Origin: Micropruina sp.
GTDB lineage: Bacteria; Actinomycetota; Actinomycetes; Propionibacteriales; Propionibacteriaceae
Direction of reading: 5' to 3'
Assembly (NCBI GenBank): GCA_016711105.1
Contig: JADJTO010000002.1
Coordinates: 1 to 64,000 of the forward strand
DNA length: 64,000 nucleotides
The notes under the pieces were generated by a model, which ran no database searches, had not been told where the DNA came from, and saw nothing but the letters and a program-made list of their open reading frames with translations. The position numbers and the translations under genes are program-made. This document shows positions 1 through 9,235 of the stretch, one piece after another; position 1 is the stretch's first letter, and each line of letters opens with the position of its first letter.

Positions 1-659
1 AGGTCGAACGGCACATCTTCTAACTCTGATGTCACCATTATGACGGTTTTTGCGAGCGCGTGGCATATGCCCAACTCGTAAAGAACGTTTGGGTTGCGTC
101 CGCTCAGGTTCGCTATTATGATGCGCGATCTGGCGATGAGGCGAAGAATGTGTGGGAAGATGTCGCCTTGATGGTTCTCCTCGTCGCCCCGCATCGCCCT
201 CAGGCCAACTGCGCTGCAAACCATTCGCATTACCTCAAACTCTTGTCGGAACTGGTCCGAAAAGGGAGTGAGAACGAAGACCAGAGTCGGATCAACCTCC
301 ATGTCGTTCATTGCTAGCCCGTTCTCCCTCAGGAACTCAGGAACCCTGCTCTCGGGATCGGCACTATTCGATCCCGATTGACCAGGGATCTCGCTCTCTG
401 ACGAAGCAGATCGCTGCGCAGATAAGAGGAGGTGGTTCACATCCGCCCAGCGGCCCTCCGACTTTAGGAGTCGCCGGGTTGTGGCATAAATCTCCTCCTC
501 GTAGTGCCGACGCATGGAATCGATCTCCACCCGCATCTGCTCGCTCCTGCGATGAGCGCTTCGTTGTGCTTCTCGCAGGGACCTCAGCGAAAGCATCAGA
601 AATGCCGCGGACAGTGAGACTCCGAGGACGGAGAAGATGTCCATAAGTGTGAATGTCAT
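1..659 (-). CDS. Membrane-anchored nucleoside deoxyribosyltransferase/TIR-like protein (partial, C-terminus off window)
   Basis: I translated this by hand; the frame is open for about 219 codons and runs off the left edge. Residues about 7-26 form one hydrophobic segment, followed by a charged, coiled-coil-like stretch (about 28-70) and a Ser-rich linker (about 80-105). From about residue 125 comes an alpha/beta domain with FVLTPF, a helix, then IARSRIIIANLSG and RNPNVLYELGICHAL. This pattern (variable residue, N, NPNVxYELGxxHAL, then a strand) is typical of the nucleoside 2-deoxyribosyltransferase-like/TIR-like Rossmann families, many of which act on nucleotides in bacterial immunity. The ATG overlaps the stop of the upstream membrane gene (ATGA at 656-659), so the two are probably cotranscribed and translationally coupled. 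The region looks poorer in GC than the Tad genes next to it. The family is fairly clear; substrate and role are inference. Confidence 0.7.
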   Translation of the reverse strand, partial: MTFTLMDIFSVLGVSLSAAFLMLSLRSLREAQRSAHRRSEQMRVEIDSMRRHYEEEIYATTRRLLKSEGRWADVNHLLLSAQRSASSESEIPGQSGSNSADPESRVPEFLRENGLAMNDMEVDPTLVFVLTPFSDQFRQEFEVMRMVCSAVGLRAMRGDEENHQGDIFPHILRLIARSRIIIANLSGRNPNVLYELGICHALAKTVIMVTSELEDVPFD

Positions 660-1044
660 GCCAGACCCCTAATCACTGAGATGAGTGGAGCTAGGGCAAT
701 GATCCAATTCAACCCCACGATTGCAGCGAGTCGCGTTTTCCAGCCTTTGTCCCATGAGCGCCGACTGTGGCGCCAAAGGGCGGTTATCACGACCGCTAGA
801 ATCATTAGCGAGCCTGCAGTCAACGCCCACGAGCGCCGACTTTTGATCTGGACTAGAAATAGCTTTCGCGCTGGCAAAGGAGATCGCCAAGAAGATTATG
901 TCAACGGGTAGAACTAGGACCGTCTCCTCTATATCGGCTATGTCGAACTCGTTGTTTTGCAACTAACCTAAATAGGACCTTGGATCCGAGCAGAACCAAT
1001 GGCACCACCCACGCCAAGTTCGCCAGGAGCCAGGTTGGATCCAT
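656..1044 (-). CDS. Small multi-spanning membrane protein, probably one gene split by two frame changes
   Basis: Three short overlapping reading frames join into one sensible protein of about 130 residues: 1044 down to about 960 (ATG, MDPTWLLANLAWVVPLVLL), then about 960-870 (NEFDIADIEETVLVLPVDII), then about 870-656 (a strongly hydrophobic pair ending ISVIRGLA). Together they give about four transmembrane segments. A GGAAGAGGA ribosome-binding site sits before the ATG at 1044. The last frame ends in TGA overlapping the start of the downstream deoxyribosyltransferase/TIR-like gene. I do not recognise a family. If the frame changes are real, the last piece could start at a TTG near 877. The overlap with its neighbour suggests a two-gene operon in which this protein is a membrane partner. 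Confidence 0.5.
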
Positions 1045-1500
1045 CAAAGAGTCCTCTTCCAGGGTGTGACCGCCACACCATGCTAGCGGATGGCATGTGC
1101 ACGCTGAGCTCGCGTTCCATGCCCGCTGCGACCCGTGAATGGCTTGACGATCAGTCGAGAACCCGGGTGGCGGTGACGCTGGGCGCGCGCTGTTTCGTTG
1201 AAGGACCTGGAGGAGAGCATGATGCACTTGATGGCGGCCACCGTAGCGATCATCATACCCTCGGCCACGTTCCAATGAACGACGTCAATCAGGCCTCGGG
1301 TCGACGCTCGTTGAGCGTGTCTCGACAGGGCACCCGACGTTCGCATGAGCGTCAGATGGTTAGCTCATGGCGTCCGCAGACGCGTCTCGGCCCGACTCAC
1401 GGAGCGTGGGCGAGCGGGTGACTGAGCCTCGGCGCTCAAGACAGGATTTCTCCCACCGCCAGTCCTTTTGAGGACGGCCGTGAGGTTTGAGTTAGTGAAG
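1045..1500. other. Intergenic stretch with no supported gene
   Basis: About 455 bases lie between the end of the LysM-BTAD gene and the start of the small membrane gene, both on the minus strand. Open frames here do not join into a protein with recognisable features. It probably holds the promoter of the membrane/TIR-like pair and the 3' end of the Tad operon, but I see no convincing terminator or promoter. Confidence 0.4.
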
Positions 1501-4485
1501 TTAGCTGGCGCGGCTGGTGGGTTCGAGCCAGCGGTGGGTTTTGAGGATGGTTTCGGCGCGTTCGGGGAGTGGTGCTGGGGTGTCGGTGGTGGTGTCGCGC
1601 CAGTTGGTGATGGCTTTGGCGATGTGGTGGGCGTCTTCGGGTCGGCCTTCGTGGGCGGCGATGGCTGCGAGGTCGAGGCGGGGGGTGGTTTCGTCGGGGG
1701 CGGCGAGGGCGGCGAGTTCGGCGGCGGCGCGGGCTTGGCGGATGTTGTTGTTGGTGAGGGCGTGGGTCGTGACGATGTGGGCGACGTCGACGATGCCGCA
1801 GAGGAGGTGTTGGTCGGTGCGGGTGTTGGTGAGCCAGGCGCCGCCGCGGGCGCGGAGGTTGTCGTAGGGCTTGCCGGTGACGAGGCGGAGGGCGGCGAGG
1901 AGGTCGGGGATGCCGTCGGGGCCGCGGCTTTCGCCGCGGACGCGGAGTCGGCGAAAGAGGTCGGCGTCGCTGAGGAGGTCGTCGACGATGTAGAGGCCTA
2001 CGCCGCGTTGGATGGCTTGGGGGTGTTTGGTGGCTTCGGGTAGGTAGGGCATGCCGGTGCGCGGGTTGGGTCCGAGCCAGGCGCGGACGACGGAGGCGTC
2101 GCGCCGGACTTTGCCGGGGCTGATGCCGAGCGCTTCTGCCATCTCGGCGGTGGTGGCGCCGTGGGGGCGGGTGGCCAGGTAGGCGATGACTTCGGCGTAG
2201 TAGGGGAAGCGTGCGGCGGCCGTGACGGGGTGTCCGCTGGTGCCGACCCGGACCCGAATGCCGCCCAGGACGGTGAGCCGGGGCCGCACTCCGCTGTCGG
2301 CGTGCCAGGCCGCCAGGTCGGCGTCCAGGGTGGGGTCGGCGGTTTCGACCCTGGCCCGCAGGGTTGCGGGGACTCGGGGTGCGAGGCTGGCGAGGTCGTC
2401 GGTGGTGTTCGCGGTGTGGGCGAGGTAGGCGGGGTCGGGGTCGGGCAGCAGGGACACTGTGTCGGGTTCGGTGCTGTCGCGGGGCAGGGTGTGCTCGGGG
2501 CGGAGTTGGCCGGCGTCGTTGGCGAACCCTTCCCACTCCTGCGTCGCATCTTCGGGGCTGGGCATGGTGATGTCGTTGAGGTTGTCGGCGGCGGCGAGGA
2601 CGGCGACGCAGCCCAACGCTTCGGCACGGGTGAGGCCGGTGGGGACCAGGTCAAGGCCGAGCTGCGGCAGCTGGAGACGTCCGTCGGCGGTGAGCAGGAT
2701 CTCGACCCCCTGCTCGGTGGGATTGGCGGCGCCGACGGTGATCAGGGTGGTGGCGGTGCGTCCGGGTTGGTCGACCATCAGGTCCCGCAGGATGTTGAGG
2801 TGGGGGGTGTCGGGGTTGGTGGTGATGAGGAGTCGGCTGTCCCACTGGTGGTCGCCGTCCTGACGGGCGCGGGCGGTGTCCAGGCTGGGGGTTGTGGGGT
2901 GGGTGAGCCGGTCGGCGGTGGTGACGGCGGCGGCGATGATGTCGTCGATGACCGTGGGGTTGGTGTGGTGCCAGATCCGGTCGCTGAGCCCGGCGAGTTC
3001 GTCGCCGATGCTGAGGCAGTCGATGCGGAGGTCTCTGGCCCAGGGGCTGATGGCGAGTTCGCTGATCAGGTAGCGGGCCAGGTCGTCGGCGTACAGGGGG
3101 TCTCCGCCCAGGTGGATGGTGCCGAGTTGTTCGAGGTTGACCAGCCGCCAGCCCTGCTCGTCGGCGCCGAGGGTGACGAGTTGGGGCCAGGGTGCGGGGC
3201 TGTCCGGGTCGGGCAGCGGACCGACCGTGTCGGCATCCTGCCCGGTGTCCAAAGTCCACGTGTCGGAGTCGGCGCCGGGCTGCCACGGGGCGGGCAGGTC
3301 GGCCGGCCCGGTCAGGTGCAGGGTCAGCTGCTCTGGGGTGACATCCAGCCCGGTCAGCGCTGGCAGTGGCTTGATGTCGTTGATCAGCCGGTTCGCTAAC
3401 CGGCGGAGGGTGTCGTGGATCGTGATGACGGTGTCGGCGGTGGGGATGCCTTGGTGGATCAGGGTTTTCTCGACCGGGGCGAGCGCCGCCGGGGGTGGCG
3501 GGCTGATCGCCCGTCCGGGTCGGCGTGCCCGGCTTTGCGAGGCGCGCCGGCCGCGTAACGCCAGCCACAGCGCCCCCGCCAGCAGCGACCCGGCACCAGC
3601 CAGCCCAGACAGCAACCAGCCGGGGGCAGCCAGCTCGACCGCAGGGTCCTGATCGGCGGCCGCGGCGGCCTCGCCCGCGCTGGGCGCCTCCTGGGTGAGG
3701 GTGGTGGCCTGCTGGGTGGGGGCGGCTGTCGAGGCTGGGGAGGCTTCGGGCGCGCGTGCCGTGGTGGTGGTCGCCGGGCTGCGGGGGACTGCCGGGACCC
3801 GGTCTTGGGGGACCGGTTCGGTGTTGCTGCCGGGCATTTTGACGCCGGGGATGGTGAGTGTCCAGCCCACGTCGATGTTGTCGGGGTCGGTCAGGGCCTG
3901 GCCGCCGGGTTGGTCCAGCCCTTTGTTGGCGTTGAAGATCCGCGGGTATTTGGTGGCGTCGCCGTACTGCTCCAAGGCGATCTGGCTGAGGGTGTCGCCT
4001 TTGGCGACGGTGTAGCGGGCGGCGCCAGATCGCTGCGGGGCGGGGGCCTGCTGGGGGGGTCTGGGCCTGCGGGGCCGTCTGGGCCACGGTCACGGCTGGG
4101 GGGGGGGGCGGCGGCGACCGGGGTGGGGATGGTGAGGGCGTGGGTGGTGAGGAACGCGGCGGCGGCGGTGACCACCAGGCCGCGGGCGAGGGCTTGGGGT
4201 AGGGCGAAGCCGGGCAGTCGGGGGCGGGGAGGTGGCGGAGCCGGGCGATGATCTCGACGCCGATGGCGGTGGTGAGGATGGCCCAGGAGATCCAGCCGGC
4301 CGCTTTGAACAGGGTGACCAGGAGGGTGCCGTCGTCGGGGCTGAGCAGCGCCTGCAAGATGCTTGGCCAGCTCCAGCCCAGCCGCGGTGCGGCCAAAGGG
4401 TGCACGGCGAGCAGCAGCAGCGGCATCCCGACCAGGATCACGCCCAGGCCGAGCAGGGCGGCCACACCGGCGAGGCGTTGTTTCA
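1501..4485 (-). CDS. LysM - transmembrane - winged-helix/BTAD protein of the Tad locus (frameshifted near its N-terminus)
   Basis: The ATG at 4485 overlaps the stop of the upstream TadG-like gene. The N-terminus (MKQRLAGVAALLGLGVILVG...) has two or three membrane segments. After frame changes at G/C runs near 4225, 4095 and 4050 comes a LysM domain (YTVAKGDTLSQIALEQYGD, near 4015-3960) that would bind peptidoglycan. A Thr/Pro/Ala linker and another membrane segment (about 3620-3545) lead to a long C-terminal part. That part contains a winged-helix-like stretch (ATTAEMAEALGISPGKVRRD, about 2165-2105) and a helical BTAD-like end. Proteins of this build, about 1000 residues, commonly sit beside actinobacterial tad genes. 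The topology suggests a wall-sensing outer domain joined to a DNA-binding-like inner domain. The target is unknown. The main frame, 3975-1501, is uninterrupted. Confidence 0.75.
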
Positions 4486-4917
4486 TCGGGGGGTTCCCTC
4501 CAGGACGCGGATGGTGCTGATGGTGGCCTGTCCGGTGACGTGCACCTGGCCGACCCCGACCAGGGACAGAAACAGGGGCGTGTAGGGGGCGCGGGTGGTC
4601 ACCTGCAGCGAGGTTGGGCTGGTGAAGGTGAGGGTGCCGGTCATCCCGGAGCGTTCGATGAAGTCGACCGCCGTCGCCCGGGCTTGGCGGGCGCCGACTT
4701 CGAGCCGGCCTTCCCCGGCCTGGTACTGGTCGGTGTTGAGTTGTTGACCGGCCAGCCGGGCCGCCTGGGCGGCGACCTCCCCGGCGTGTTGTTTGGCGTG
4801 GATCTGGCCGGTCAGGTCGACCGCAATCCCCACAATCAGGGTCAGGGCGGTGGCCATCAGCACCACCCCACGCTGACCACCGCCCCCGCTCGCCCCGCAC
4901 GGGGCACGCCTGGTCAT
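4483..4917 (-). CDS. TadG-like pilus/secretion membrane protein
   Basis: This 144-residue protein starts MTRRAPCGASGGGGQRGVVL and has one N-terminal hydrophobic segment (about 17-35, GVVLMATALTLIVGIAVDL). The rest is an extracytoplasmic domain with a helical part (AGEVAAQAARLAGQQL) and beta-rich sequence ending VTGQATISTIRVLEGTPR. A short N-tail, one helix and a GlxxVDLTGQ-like segment are typical of the TadE/TadG-like 'Flp pilus assembly' families of actinobacteria. Both ends overlap neighbours by ATGA (4914-4917 and 4483-4486), so it belongs to one translationally coupled operon. It probably acts as a pseudopilin-like component of the Tad apparatus. Family placement rests on topology and context more than on a diagnostic motif. 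Confidence 0.65.
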   Translation of the reverse strand: MTRRAPCGASGGGGQRGVVLMATALTLIVGIAVDLTGQIHAKQHAGEVAAQAARLAGQQLNTDQYQAGEGRLEVGARQARATAVDFIERSGMTGTLTFTSPTSLQVTTRAPYTPLFLSLVGVGQVHVTGQATISTIRVLEGTPR

Positions 4918-5338
4918 CGGCGTGCCCGGTAGGTGTCCAAAGGGCTAACCATCGACGCCTCGACCCGGATGGTGCCGGGGATCCCCGGCAAACTCAGGTC
5001 CCCGGTCGGGACCTCACACCACGGTGGCGGTCACCTGGGCGGGGCGGCCCACGGTGTGGCGAACCCGGAGGTGTCCACGGTCACCGAGCTGTGCACGCAG
5101 TCCAGTTGTTGGTTGTTCAGGCTGGTGCGGGCAGCACGGCTGGCGTCGTGGTGCGCCTCGCCGGCGGTGCGGCTGATCGAGGCGGCGCGGGCGGCGTCGG
5201 CGGCCGCGCTGTGGACGGCTTGGCGGCACAGGCGATCCGGCCGCCCAGGATGGCGAGCAGCATGAACGCGGCCAGGACTGGTGCCAGGAGCAGCATTTCG
5301 ACCGCGACAGCGCCCCGCTCGCCGCGACGGCGTTTCAT
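4914..5338 (-). CDS. tadE: TadE-family protein (frameshifted)
   Basis: It starts MKRRRGERGAVAVEMLLLAP, the classic TadE N-terminus: basic residues, RGAVAVE, then a hydrophobic helix that prepilin peptidase would recognise. The first frame is good to about 5230; after that the frame must change at about 5230, 5050 and 5010 to keep a coherent protein (a stretch of AADAARAASISRT type, then NNQQLDCVHSSVTVDTSG, then EVPTGDLSLPGIPGTIRVEA, ending SPLDTYRARR). Read this way it is about 140 residues, normal for the family, and its stop overlaps the next ATG. Each shift repairs the protein, so I take them as sequence errors. Its role is as a minor pilin-like subunit of the Tad machine. Confidence 0.65.
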
Positions 5339-5700
5339 CGGGTCAACCGTTCGACGGGCGCCGACGCAGTGTGGGTGATGGTGGCGGTCCAGCCGGGCAC
5401 CACCGACAGGATGCTGCCGGTGATGGTGGCGGTGGCGCGGGTCGGGGTGCGTTGGCAGTCGACCCGGACGTCCCGGATCGCATCCCCGACCTGGTCGAGC
5501 ATCGCCCCGGCGGCTGCCCGGCAGTCGCTGGTGCTGCCGGTGGCTGCCGCGGCGGCGGCGGCGCCGGTGTGGGCGGCGCTGATCGCCGCTGTGCGGCCGT
5601 AGAAGAACATGGCCGCCTGCATCGCCGCCCACACCAGCAGCATCAACACCGGCAGCATCAACACGAGCTGCACTGAGGCTGAACCCCGCTCCCCCGCCAC
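5335..5700 (-). CDS. tadE: TadE-family protein
   Basis: This 121-residue protein uses a GTG start (MAGERGSASVQLVLMLPVLM). It has the TadE pattern of a short tail with G-S-A-S-V-Q, then one hydrophobic helix of about 20 residues. The soluble part has two cysteines (DC at about 59, DC at about 81) that could form a disulfide outside the membrane. In TadE/TadF proteins the glutamate after the cleavage glycine is usual; here the equivalent place has Gln, so processing by prepilin peptidase is uncertain. Its stop overlaps the ATG of the second TadE gene. It is a likely pseudopilin component of the Tad/Flp system. Confidence 0.75.
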   Translation of the reverse strand: MAGERGSASVQLVLMLPVLMLLVWAAMQAAMFFYGRTAAISAAHTGAAAAAAATGSTSDCRAAAGAMLDQVGDAIRDVRVDCQRTPTRATATITGSILSVVPGWTATITHTASAPVERLTR

Positions 5701-5822
5701 CGGCCCCGGGCAGGCCGACGTGACCTCGAGGGAATCCCGTCGGACGAAAGGTCGGCAGAATCCCGGTGGAGGCCGGGTGGCGGGTGCTGGGAGGCGGTAT
5801 GCATGGCTGGCTTACTGCCCGT

Positions 5823-6011
5823 TCAGTTGAGGCGGGAGAGGAGGCCCTGGACGTAGACCGTCAGGGCGCCGATGACCAGGCCGGCGATGGCGATGACACC
5901 GATCACGAGCAGCAACTTTTCCACCGACACGGAGAAACCCTTCTCGTCACGGGCCAGCCGGCGGACGTGGAGGGTGAGTACGGACAGCAGGGTGGTGAGG
6001 TGGGTGAACAT
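5823..6011 (-). CDS. Flp-type pilin-like small protein
   Basis: The chosen ATG at 6011 has an AAAGGAA ribosome-binding site just upstream, which decides against the longer form starting at 6041. The product is 62 residues: a short amphipathic leader (MFTHLTTLLSVLTLHVRRLA), then RDEKGFSVSVEKLLLVIG and a long hydrophobic helix to the end. The G/F junction followed by a glutamate five residues later resembles a class III (Flp) prepilin cleavage site, and the length suits the major Flp pilin. It sits between TadC and the TadE genes, as major pilin genes often do. A gap of about 120 bases separates it from tadE. Confidence 0.65.
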   Translation of the reverse strand: MFTHLTTLLSVLTLHVRRLARDEKGFSVSVEKLLLVIGVIAIAGLVIGALTVYVQGLLSRLN

Positions 6012-6037
6012 GGACAGTTCCTTTCGTTGGGGTTGAT

Positions 6038-6937
6038 TCATCCGGCGAGGAGTCGGAGCAGGGCGGGTGCCAGGAAGATGCCGATGAACGCGAACGCCAT
6101 CAGGGTGGTGGGCATGACGAGCCGTTCGCCTTGGGCGTTGGCGGCGGTCTGGTCGGCGGTGAGGGTGGCGCTGCGCAGGGCGGTGCTGCGGGCGCGGAGC
6201 GTGTCATACACCTGGGAGCCTTCCTCACCGCACAGCCGCATGATGTCGGCCAGGTCATCCAAAGCCGGTAGTCCCACCTGGAGCGCCACCTGATGCAACG
6301 ATTCCCACGGGGTTTCTCGGGAGAACCGGCTGCGCTTCAGCGTTTCGCTGATCCGTCGGAACGGCCAGGTGTCCCCGACGGCGGCGGCGTTCTCCAACGC
6401 CTGCCGGGTGCCTGCCCCGGCGTTGCGTTCCAACGCGACCAGGTCCACATAGGAGCCGAGGGCGCGTAGGAACTCGGCGCGGGCCTTGATGGCTGCATCA
6501 GCCACGTTGCCGTTGGGAATGAACCAGCCGGCGATGGCGGCGAGCAGGGTGACGGCAGCGGGGATCGCCAACGGGACCGCCACCGTCAGGCTCAGCACCA
6601 GCGTCAGAACCGGGATGGCGGCGGTCGCGATGGCGGCGAACAGGATCTTTTCGCCGTAGAAGGTATGCACCGCCCGACCCAGCAGCGCCAGATCCCGGGT
6701 GGGGGTTCTCACCCACACCGCACCGGGCAGATGCCGCATGGCCCACAACCCGACCTGGTCGGTCAACCCGGAACCTGACTCCGGCTCGGAGGGGAGGACT
6801 GTTTGGGTGGGGGTGGGTGAGAGCCGGTCCAGGGCCTGGGCCAGGTCGGGGTGGGCGGGGCTCAGGTAGGCGATCAGGCAGGCCACCCCAGCGCCCACCA
6901 GCACCCCGGCCACCATCCACAACTGCAACGCGGTCAT
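6038..6937 (-). CDS. tadC: TadC-like type II/IV secretion inner-membrane protein (T2SSF family)
   Basis: The start is the ATG at 6937 (MTALQLWMVAGVLVGAGVAC), which overlaps the stop of tadB by ATGA; a longer frame begins further upstream inside tadB and is not needed. The protein is 299 residues with an N-terminal membrane helix, a central helix pair (FAAIATAAIPVLTLVLSL and IPAAVTLLAAIAGWFIP), a cytoplasmic four-helix domain (RAEFLRALGSYVDLVALERN ... LNDLADIM-like), and a C-terminal helix (TTLMAFAFIGIFLAPALL). This is the T2SSF/GspF layout of TadB/TadC platform proteins. With TadB it should form the membrane platform driven by the TadA ATPase. Confidence 0.85.
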   Translation of the reverse strand: MTALQLWMVAGVLVGAGVACLIAYLSPAHPDLAQALDRLSPTPTQTVLPSEPESGSGLTDQVGLWAMRHLPGAVWVRTPTRDLALLGRAVHTFYGEKILFAAIATAAIPVLTLVLSLTVAVPLAIPAAVTLLAAIAGWFIPNGNVADAAIKARAEFLRALGSYVDLVALERNAGAGTRQALENAAAVGDTWPFRRISETLKRSRFSRETPWESLHQVALQVGLPALDDLADIMRLCGEEGSQVYDTLRARSTALRSATLTADQTAANAQGERLVMPTTLMAFAFIGIFLAPALLRLLAG

Positions 6938-7797
6938 CGTGCCGCCTGTACCCGGGTGGTGATGAACCGCGGTGGGGTGGGGGTGGCGGACATGGATTTG
7001 AGCCACACCAGGCCGGCGGCGTAGAGGGCCAGCAGCCCGGTCAGCACGATCTGGCCGAACGGGCTGGCGAACGGGGCCAGGAACTGGCCGGTCAACGCCA
7101 ACACACCCAGAGCGCCAGCGGAGATCAGAGTGATCAGCCGGGCGGTCGCCCGCGGCTTCTCCCGCTCAGCCTCGATCTGCCGGCGGGCCAGGACGTCGGC
7201 GGCGACCGATTCGGACAGGCCGGTCAGCACCCGCGCCAGCCCATCCCCGCGACGGCGGGCACCCAGGATCAGGGCGGCGACCACCAGATCCCCGGTCACA
7301 TCATTCAGATCGTCGGCGAACGCGCGGAGCGCTGCGTCGGTCGACCAGCGGGCCCGCAGCCGGGTCACCAGCCGGGTCACCTCCGGCAGGATCGCTTCCG
7401 GGGTGGACCGCACGCTGGCCTGCAACGCCTGCTCCAACCCCTGCCCCACCGTCAACACCCCCGCCAGATTCCGGGTCCACTCAGCAATCCCGTCCAACCG
7501 TCCAATCCGTAGCCCTGCCTCGGAGCGGACCAGCAGCAACGGCAGCCCCCACACCGCCGCCGGTAACACCAGCACCGCCACCACCCAGCCGGTGGAGGCC
7601 GCCACCAGCACACCGACCAGCAACGCCACCAAGCCACCCCACAGCCGGGCCGGCGGCGTGTCCCGAACCCAACCGGGCAACCGCCAACCGCGGGACGGTC
7701 CTGCCGGACGGAGCGGGGTGCGCTGCAACCCGTACACGAACAGCACCACCCCACCGGCGATCAGGGACCCCGACAAGGCCGCCAGCCAGCCGCCCAT
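6934..7797 (-). CDS. tadB: TadB-like type II/IV secretion inner-membrane protein (T2SSF family)
   Basis: This 287-residue protein has N-terminal membrane helices (MGGWLAALSGSLIAGGVVLF; LWGGLVALLVGVLVAA; VVAVLVLPAAVWGLPLLL). A cytoplasmic helical domain follows (GLEQALQASVRSTPEAI ... DDLNDVTGDLVVAALILG), then two C-terminal helices. The ADVLARRQIEAEREKPRATAR stretch before the last helices is typical of TadB. It lies between tadA and tadC with only one base to tadA and an ATGA overlap to tadC. Known partners place it in the inner-membrane platform of the Tad pilus. Confidence 0.87.
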   Translation of the reverse strand: MGGWLAALSGSLIAGGVVLFVYGLQRTPLRPAGPSRGWRLPGWVRDTPPARLWGGLVALLVGVLVAASTGWVVAVLVLPAAVWGLPLLLVRSEAGLRIGRLDGIAEWTRNLAGVLTVGQGLEQALQASVRSTPEAILPEVTRLVTRLRARWSTDAALRAFADDLNDVTGDLVVAALILGARRRGDGLARVLTGLSESVAADVLARRQIEAEREKPRATARLITLISAGALGVLALTGQFLAPFASPFGQIVLTGLLALYAAGLVWLKSMSATPTPPRFITTRVQAAR

Positions 7798-7798
7798 G

Positions 7799-9235
7799 TC
7801 AGCGCACCCCGCGATGCTGGGCCAGTTCGCGTTCGAACCCGGCCAGATCGAAGCCGTGTTCGAGAAGGTCGCCGATCAGCGCATCAGGGATCAGGTTCGC
7901 CACCGCGCACTCGCCGCGCAGCGGACGGAAGATGGGTTGGGTGGCGATCCCCCGGTCCCGTTCCCCCGGCGTCACCTCCAGGATTTCCTCCACATACCGG
8001 TTTTTACGTCCTGCCGGCCCGTCGACGGTCTCCCGGACAATGTCGCAGGCCAAATGCACGACCACGTCGACGGTGTCGGCCAGCTTCGCTGCCGCCAGCT
8101 CCTGCGAAATGCTGGGACCGGCCTCCATCGCGCAGGTGACCAGCTTCCGCATCGCCGCCCTGGCGTTCGCCGCATGGGTGGTCGAGATGGAGCCCGAGCC
8201 GGACTCCATCAACTTGATCATGCTCCACACCTCCGGGCCGCGGATCTCGCCTTGGATCTGGCGGCCCAGGTAGAAACGGAAACTGTCAACCACCTGGTCG
8301 GCGATCGAGCGGGCACCAGCGGCGCGACCATCAGCACCCCGCTCCCCCGAACCGGGACGGGCCTGCCAGGCATGCACAATGTGGTGCTGGTCGGGTAGTT
8401 CGTGCACGAACAACTCCAGTTCGGTCTCGAAGGTGCCCACGCTCTCCCACGGGTCAATCTCGGCGCACAACGCCCGCAGGCACGTCGTCTTCCCCGCCCC
8501 CTGACTCCCCGAAACAACAATGCTCTTCCGGGCCTGTACCGCGGCCCGCAGAAACGAGGCGGCGACCGGCGACAACGAACCCCACGCCACCAGATCGGCC
8601 AGCGTGACCTGCCGCACCCGATGCCGGCGGATCACCACTGAAATCCGGGCTGTGTCCCAGTCGGCGGCCAGCCGGGAGCCGTCCTCTAACGTCAAATGCA
8701 ACGACGGTTCCGCCGTCGAGAACGACCGCGGATCGGCCGAACGGGCCGCCAGGAACCCCAGGAACTCGGCCAACTCCTCATCACTGTCCGCCACAGCCGC
8801 GACCCGGTTGAAGGTGCCGTCGGCGTACTCGACCACCACCCGGTCCGCGCCGGTGATCACAATGTTCTCCACCCGCTCGTCATCAACGAGCGGCTGCAGC
8901 CGGCCCAGCCGGAACACCGAATCGAACACGGCCCACGCCAACCGCTCCTGCTCGGCCAACGACCGAACCTGGCCGTCCCGGGCCAACGAGGTGGCGGCAT
9001 CCTCGTCCAACACGTGCCGGATCACCGCCCACCCCTGCCGCTCCTGCTCGGCCCGGTCCCACACCGCCTCCCCCATCGCCTCCGACAACCGCTGCGCCAC
9101 CTCCGAGCGCAACACCACCACCAACGACCAATCCACCACCGGCACCACAGGCCGCCGGGAAGGCGTAGAGGCAGGGGCCGGGACGGACACCACTGACACG
9201 GGCGGGCGAGATGCCGGGCGGGGCGAGACCTTCAC
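7799..9235 (-). CDS. tadA: TadA/CpaF-like secretion ATPase
   Basis: This 478-residue protein starts at a GTG that overlaps the stop of the small upstream gene. The N-terminal part (about 50-170) matches the CpaF N-domain. Walker A is GSQGAGKTTCLRAL (about 244-257), followed by an Asp-box-like ETELELFVHELP segment and a His-box region (GSGSISTTHAANARAAMRKL) that in this family contacts nucleotide. The LGRQIQGEIRGPEVWSMIKL stretch carries the Walker B region. It is the cytoplasmic hexameric ATPase that powers Tad pilus assembly or secretion. All key motifs seen are intact, unlike several neighbours. Confidence 0.9.
   Translation of the reverse strand: MKVSPRPASRPPVSVVSVPAPASTPSRRPVVPVVDWSLVVVLRSEVAQRLSEAMGEAVWDRAEQERQGWAVIRHVLDEDAATSLARDGQVRSLAEQERLAWAVFDSVFRLGRLQPLVDDERVENIVITGADRVVVEYADGTFNRVAAVADSDEELAEFLGFLAARSADPRSFSTAEPSLHLTLEDGSRLAADWDTARISVVIRRHRVRQVTLADLVAWGSLSPVAASFLRAAVQARKSIVVSGSQGAGKTTCLRALCAEIDPWESVGTFETELELFVHELPDQHHIVHAWQARPGSGERGADGRAAGARSIADQVVDSFRFYLGRQIQGEIRGPEVWSMIKLMESGSGSISTTHAANARAAMRKLVTCAMEAGPSISQELAAAKLADTVDVVVHLACDIVRETVDGPAGRKNRYVEEILEVTPGERDRGIATQPIFRPLRGECAVANLIPDALIGDLLEHGFDLAGFERELAQHRGVR

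Noticed and set aside
1083..1346. Minus-strand frame of 87 codons upstream of the small membrane gene
   Set aside because: No domain, no good ribosome site, and composition unlike the neighbouring genes.
1468..3399. Long plus-strand open frames rich in Gly, Val and Glu opposite the LysM-BTAD gene
   Set aside because: They are the reverse shadow of a high-GC coding frame, lack ribosome sites and have no domain.
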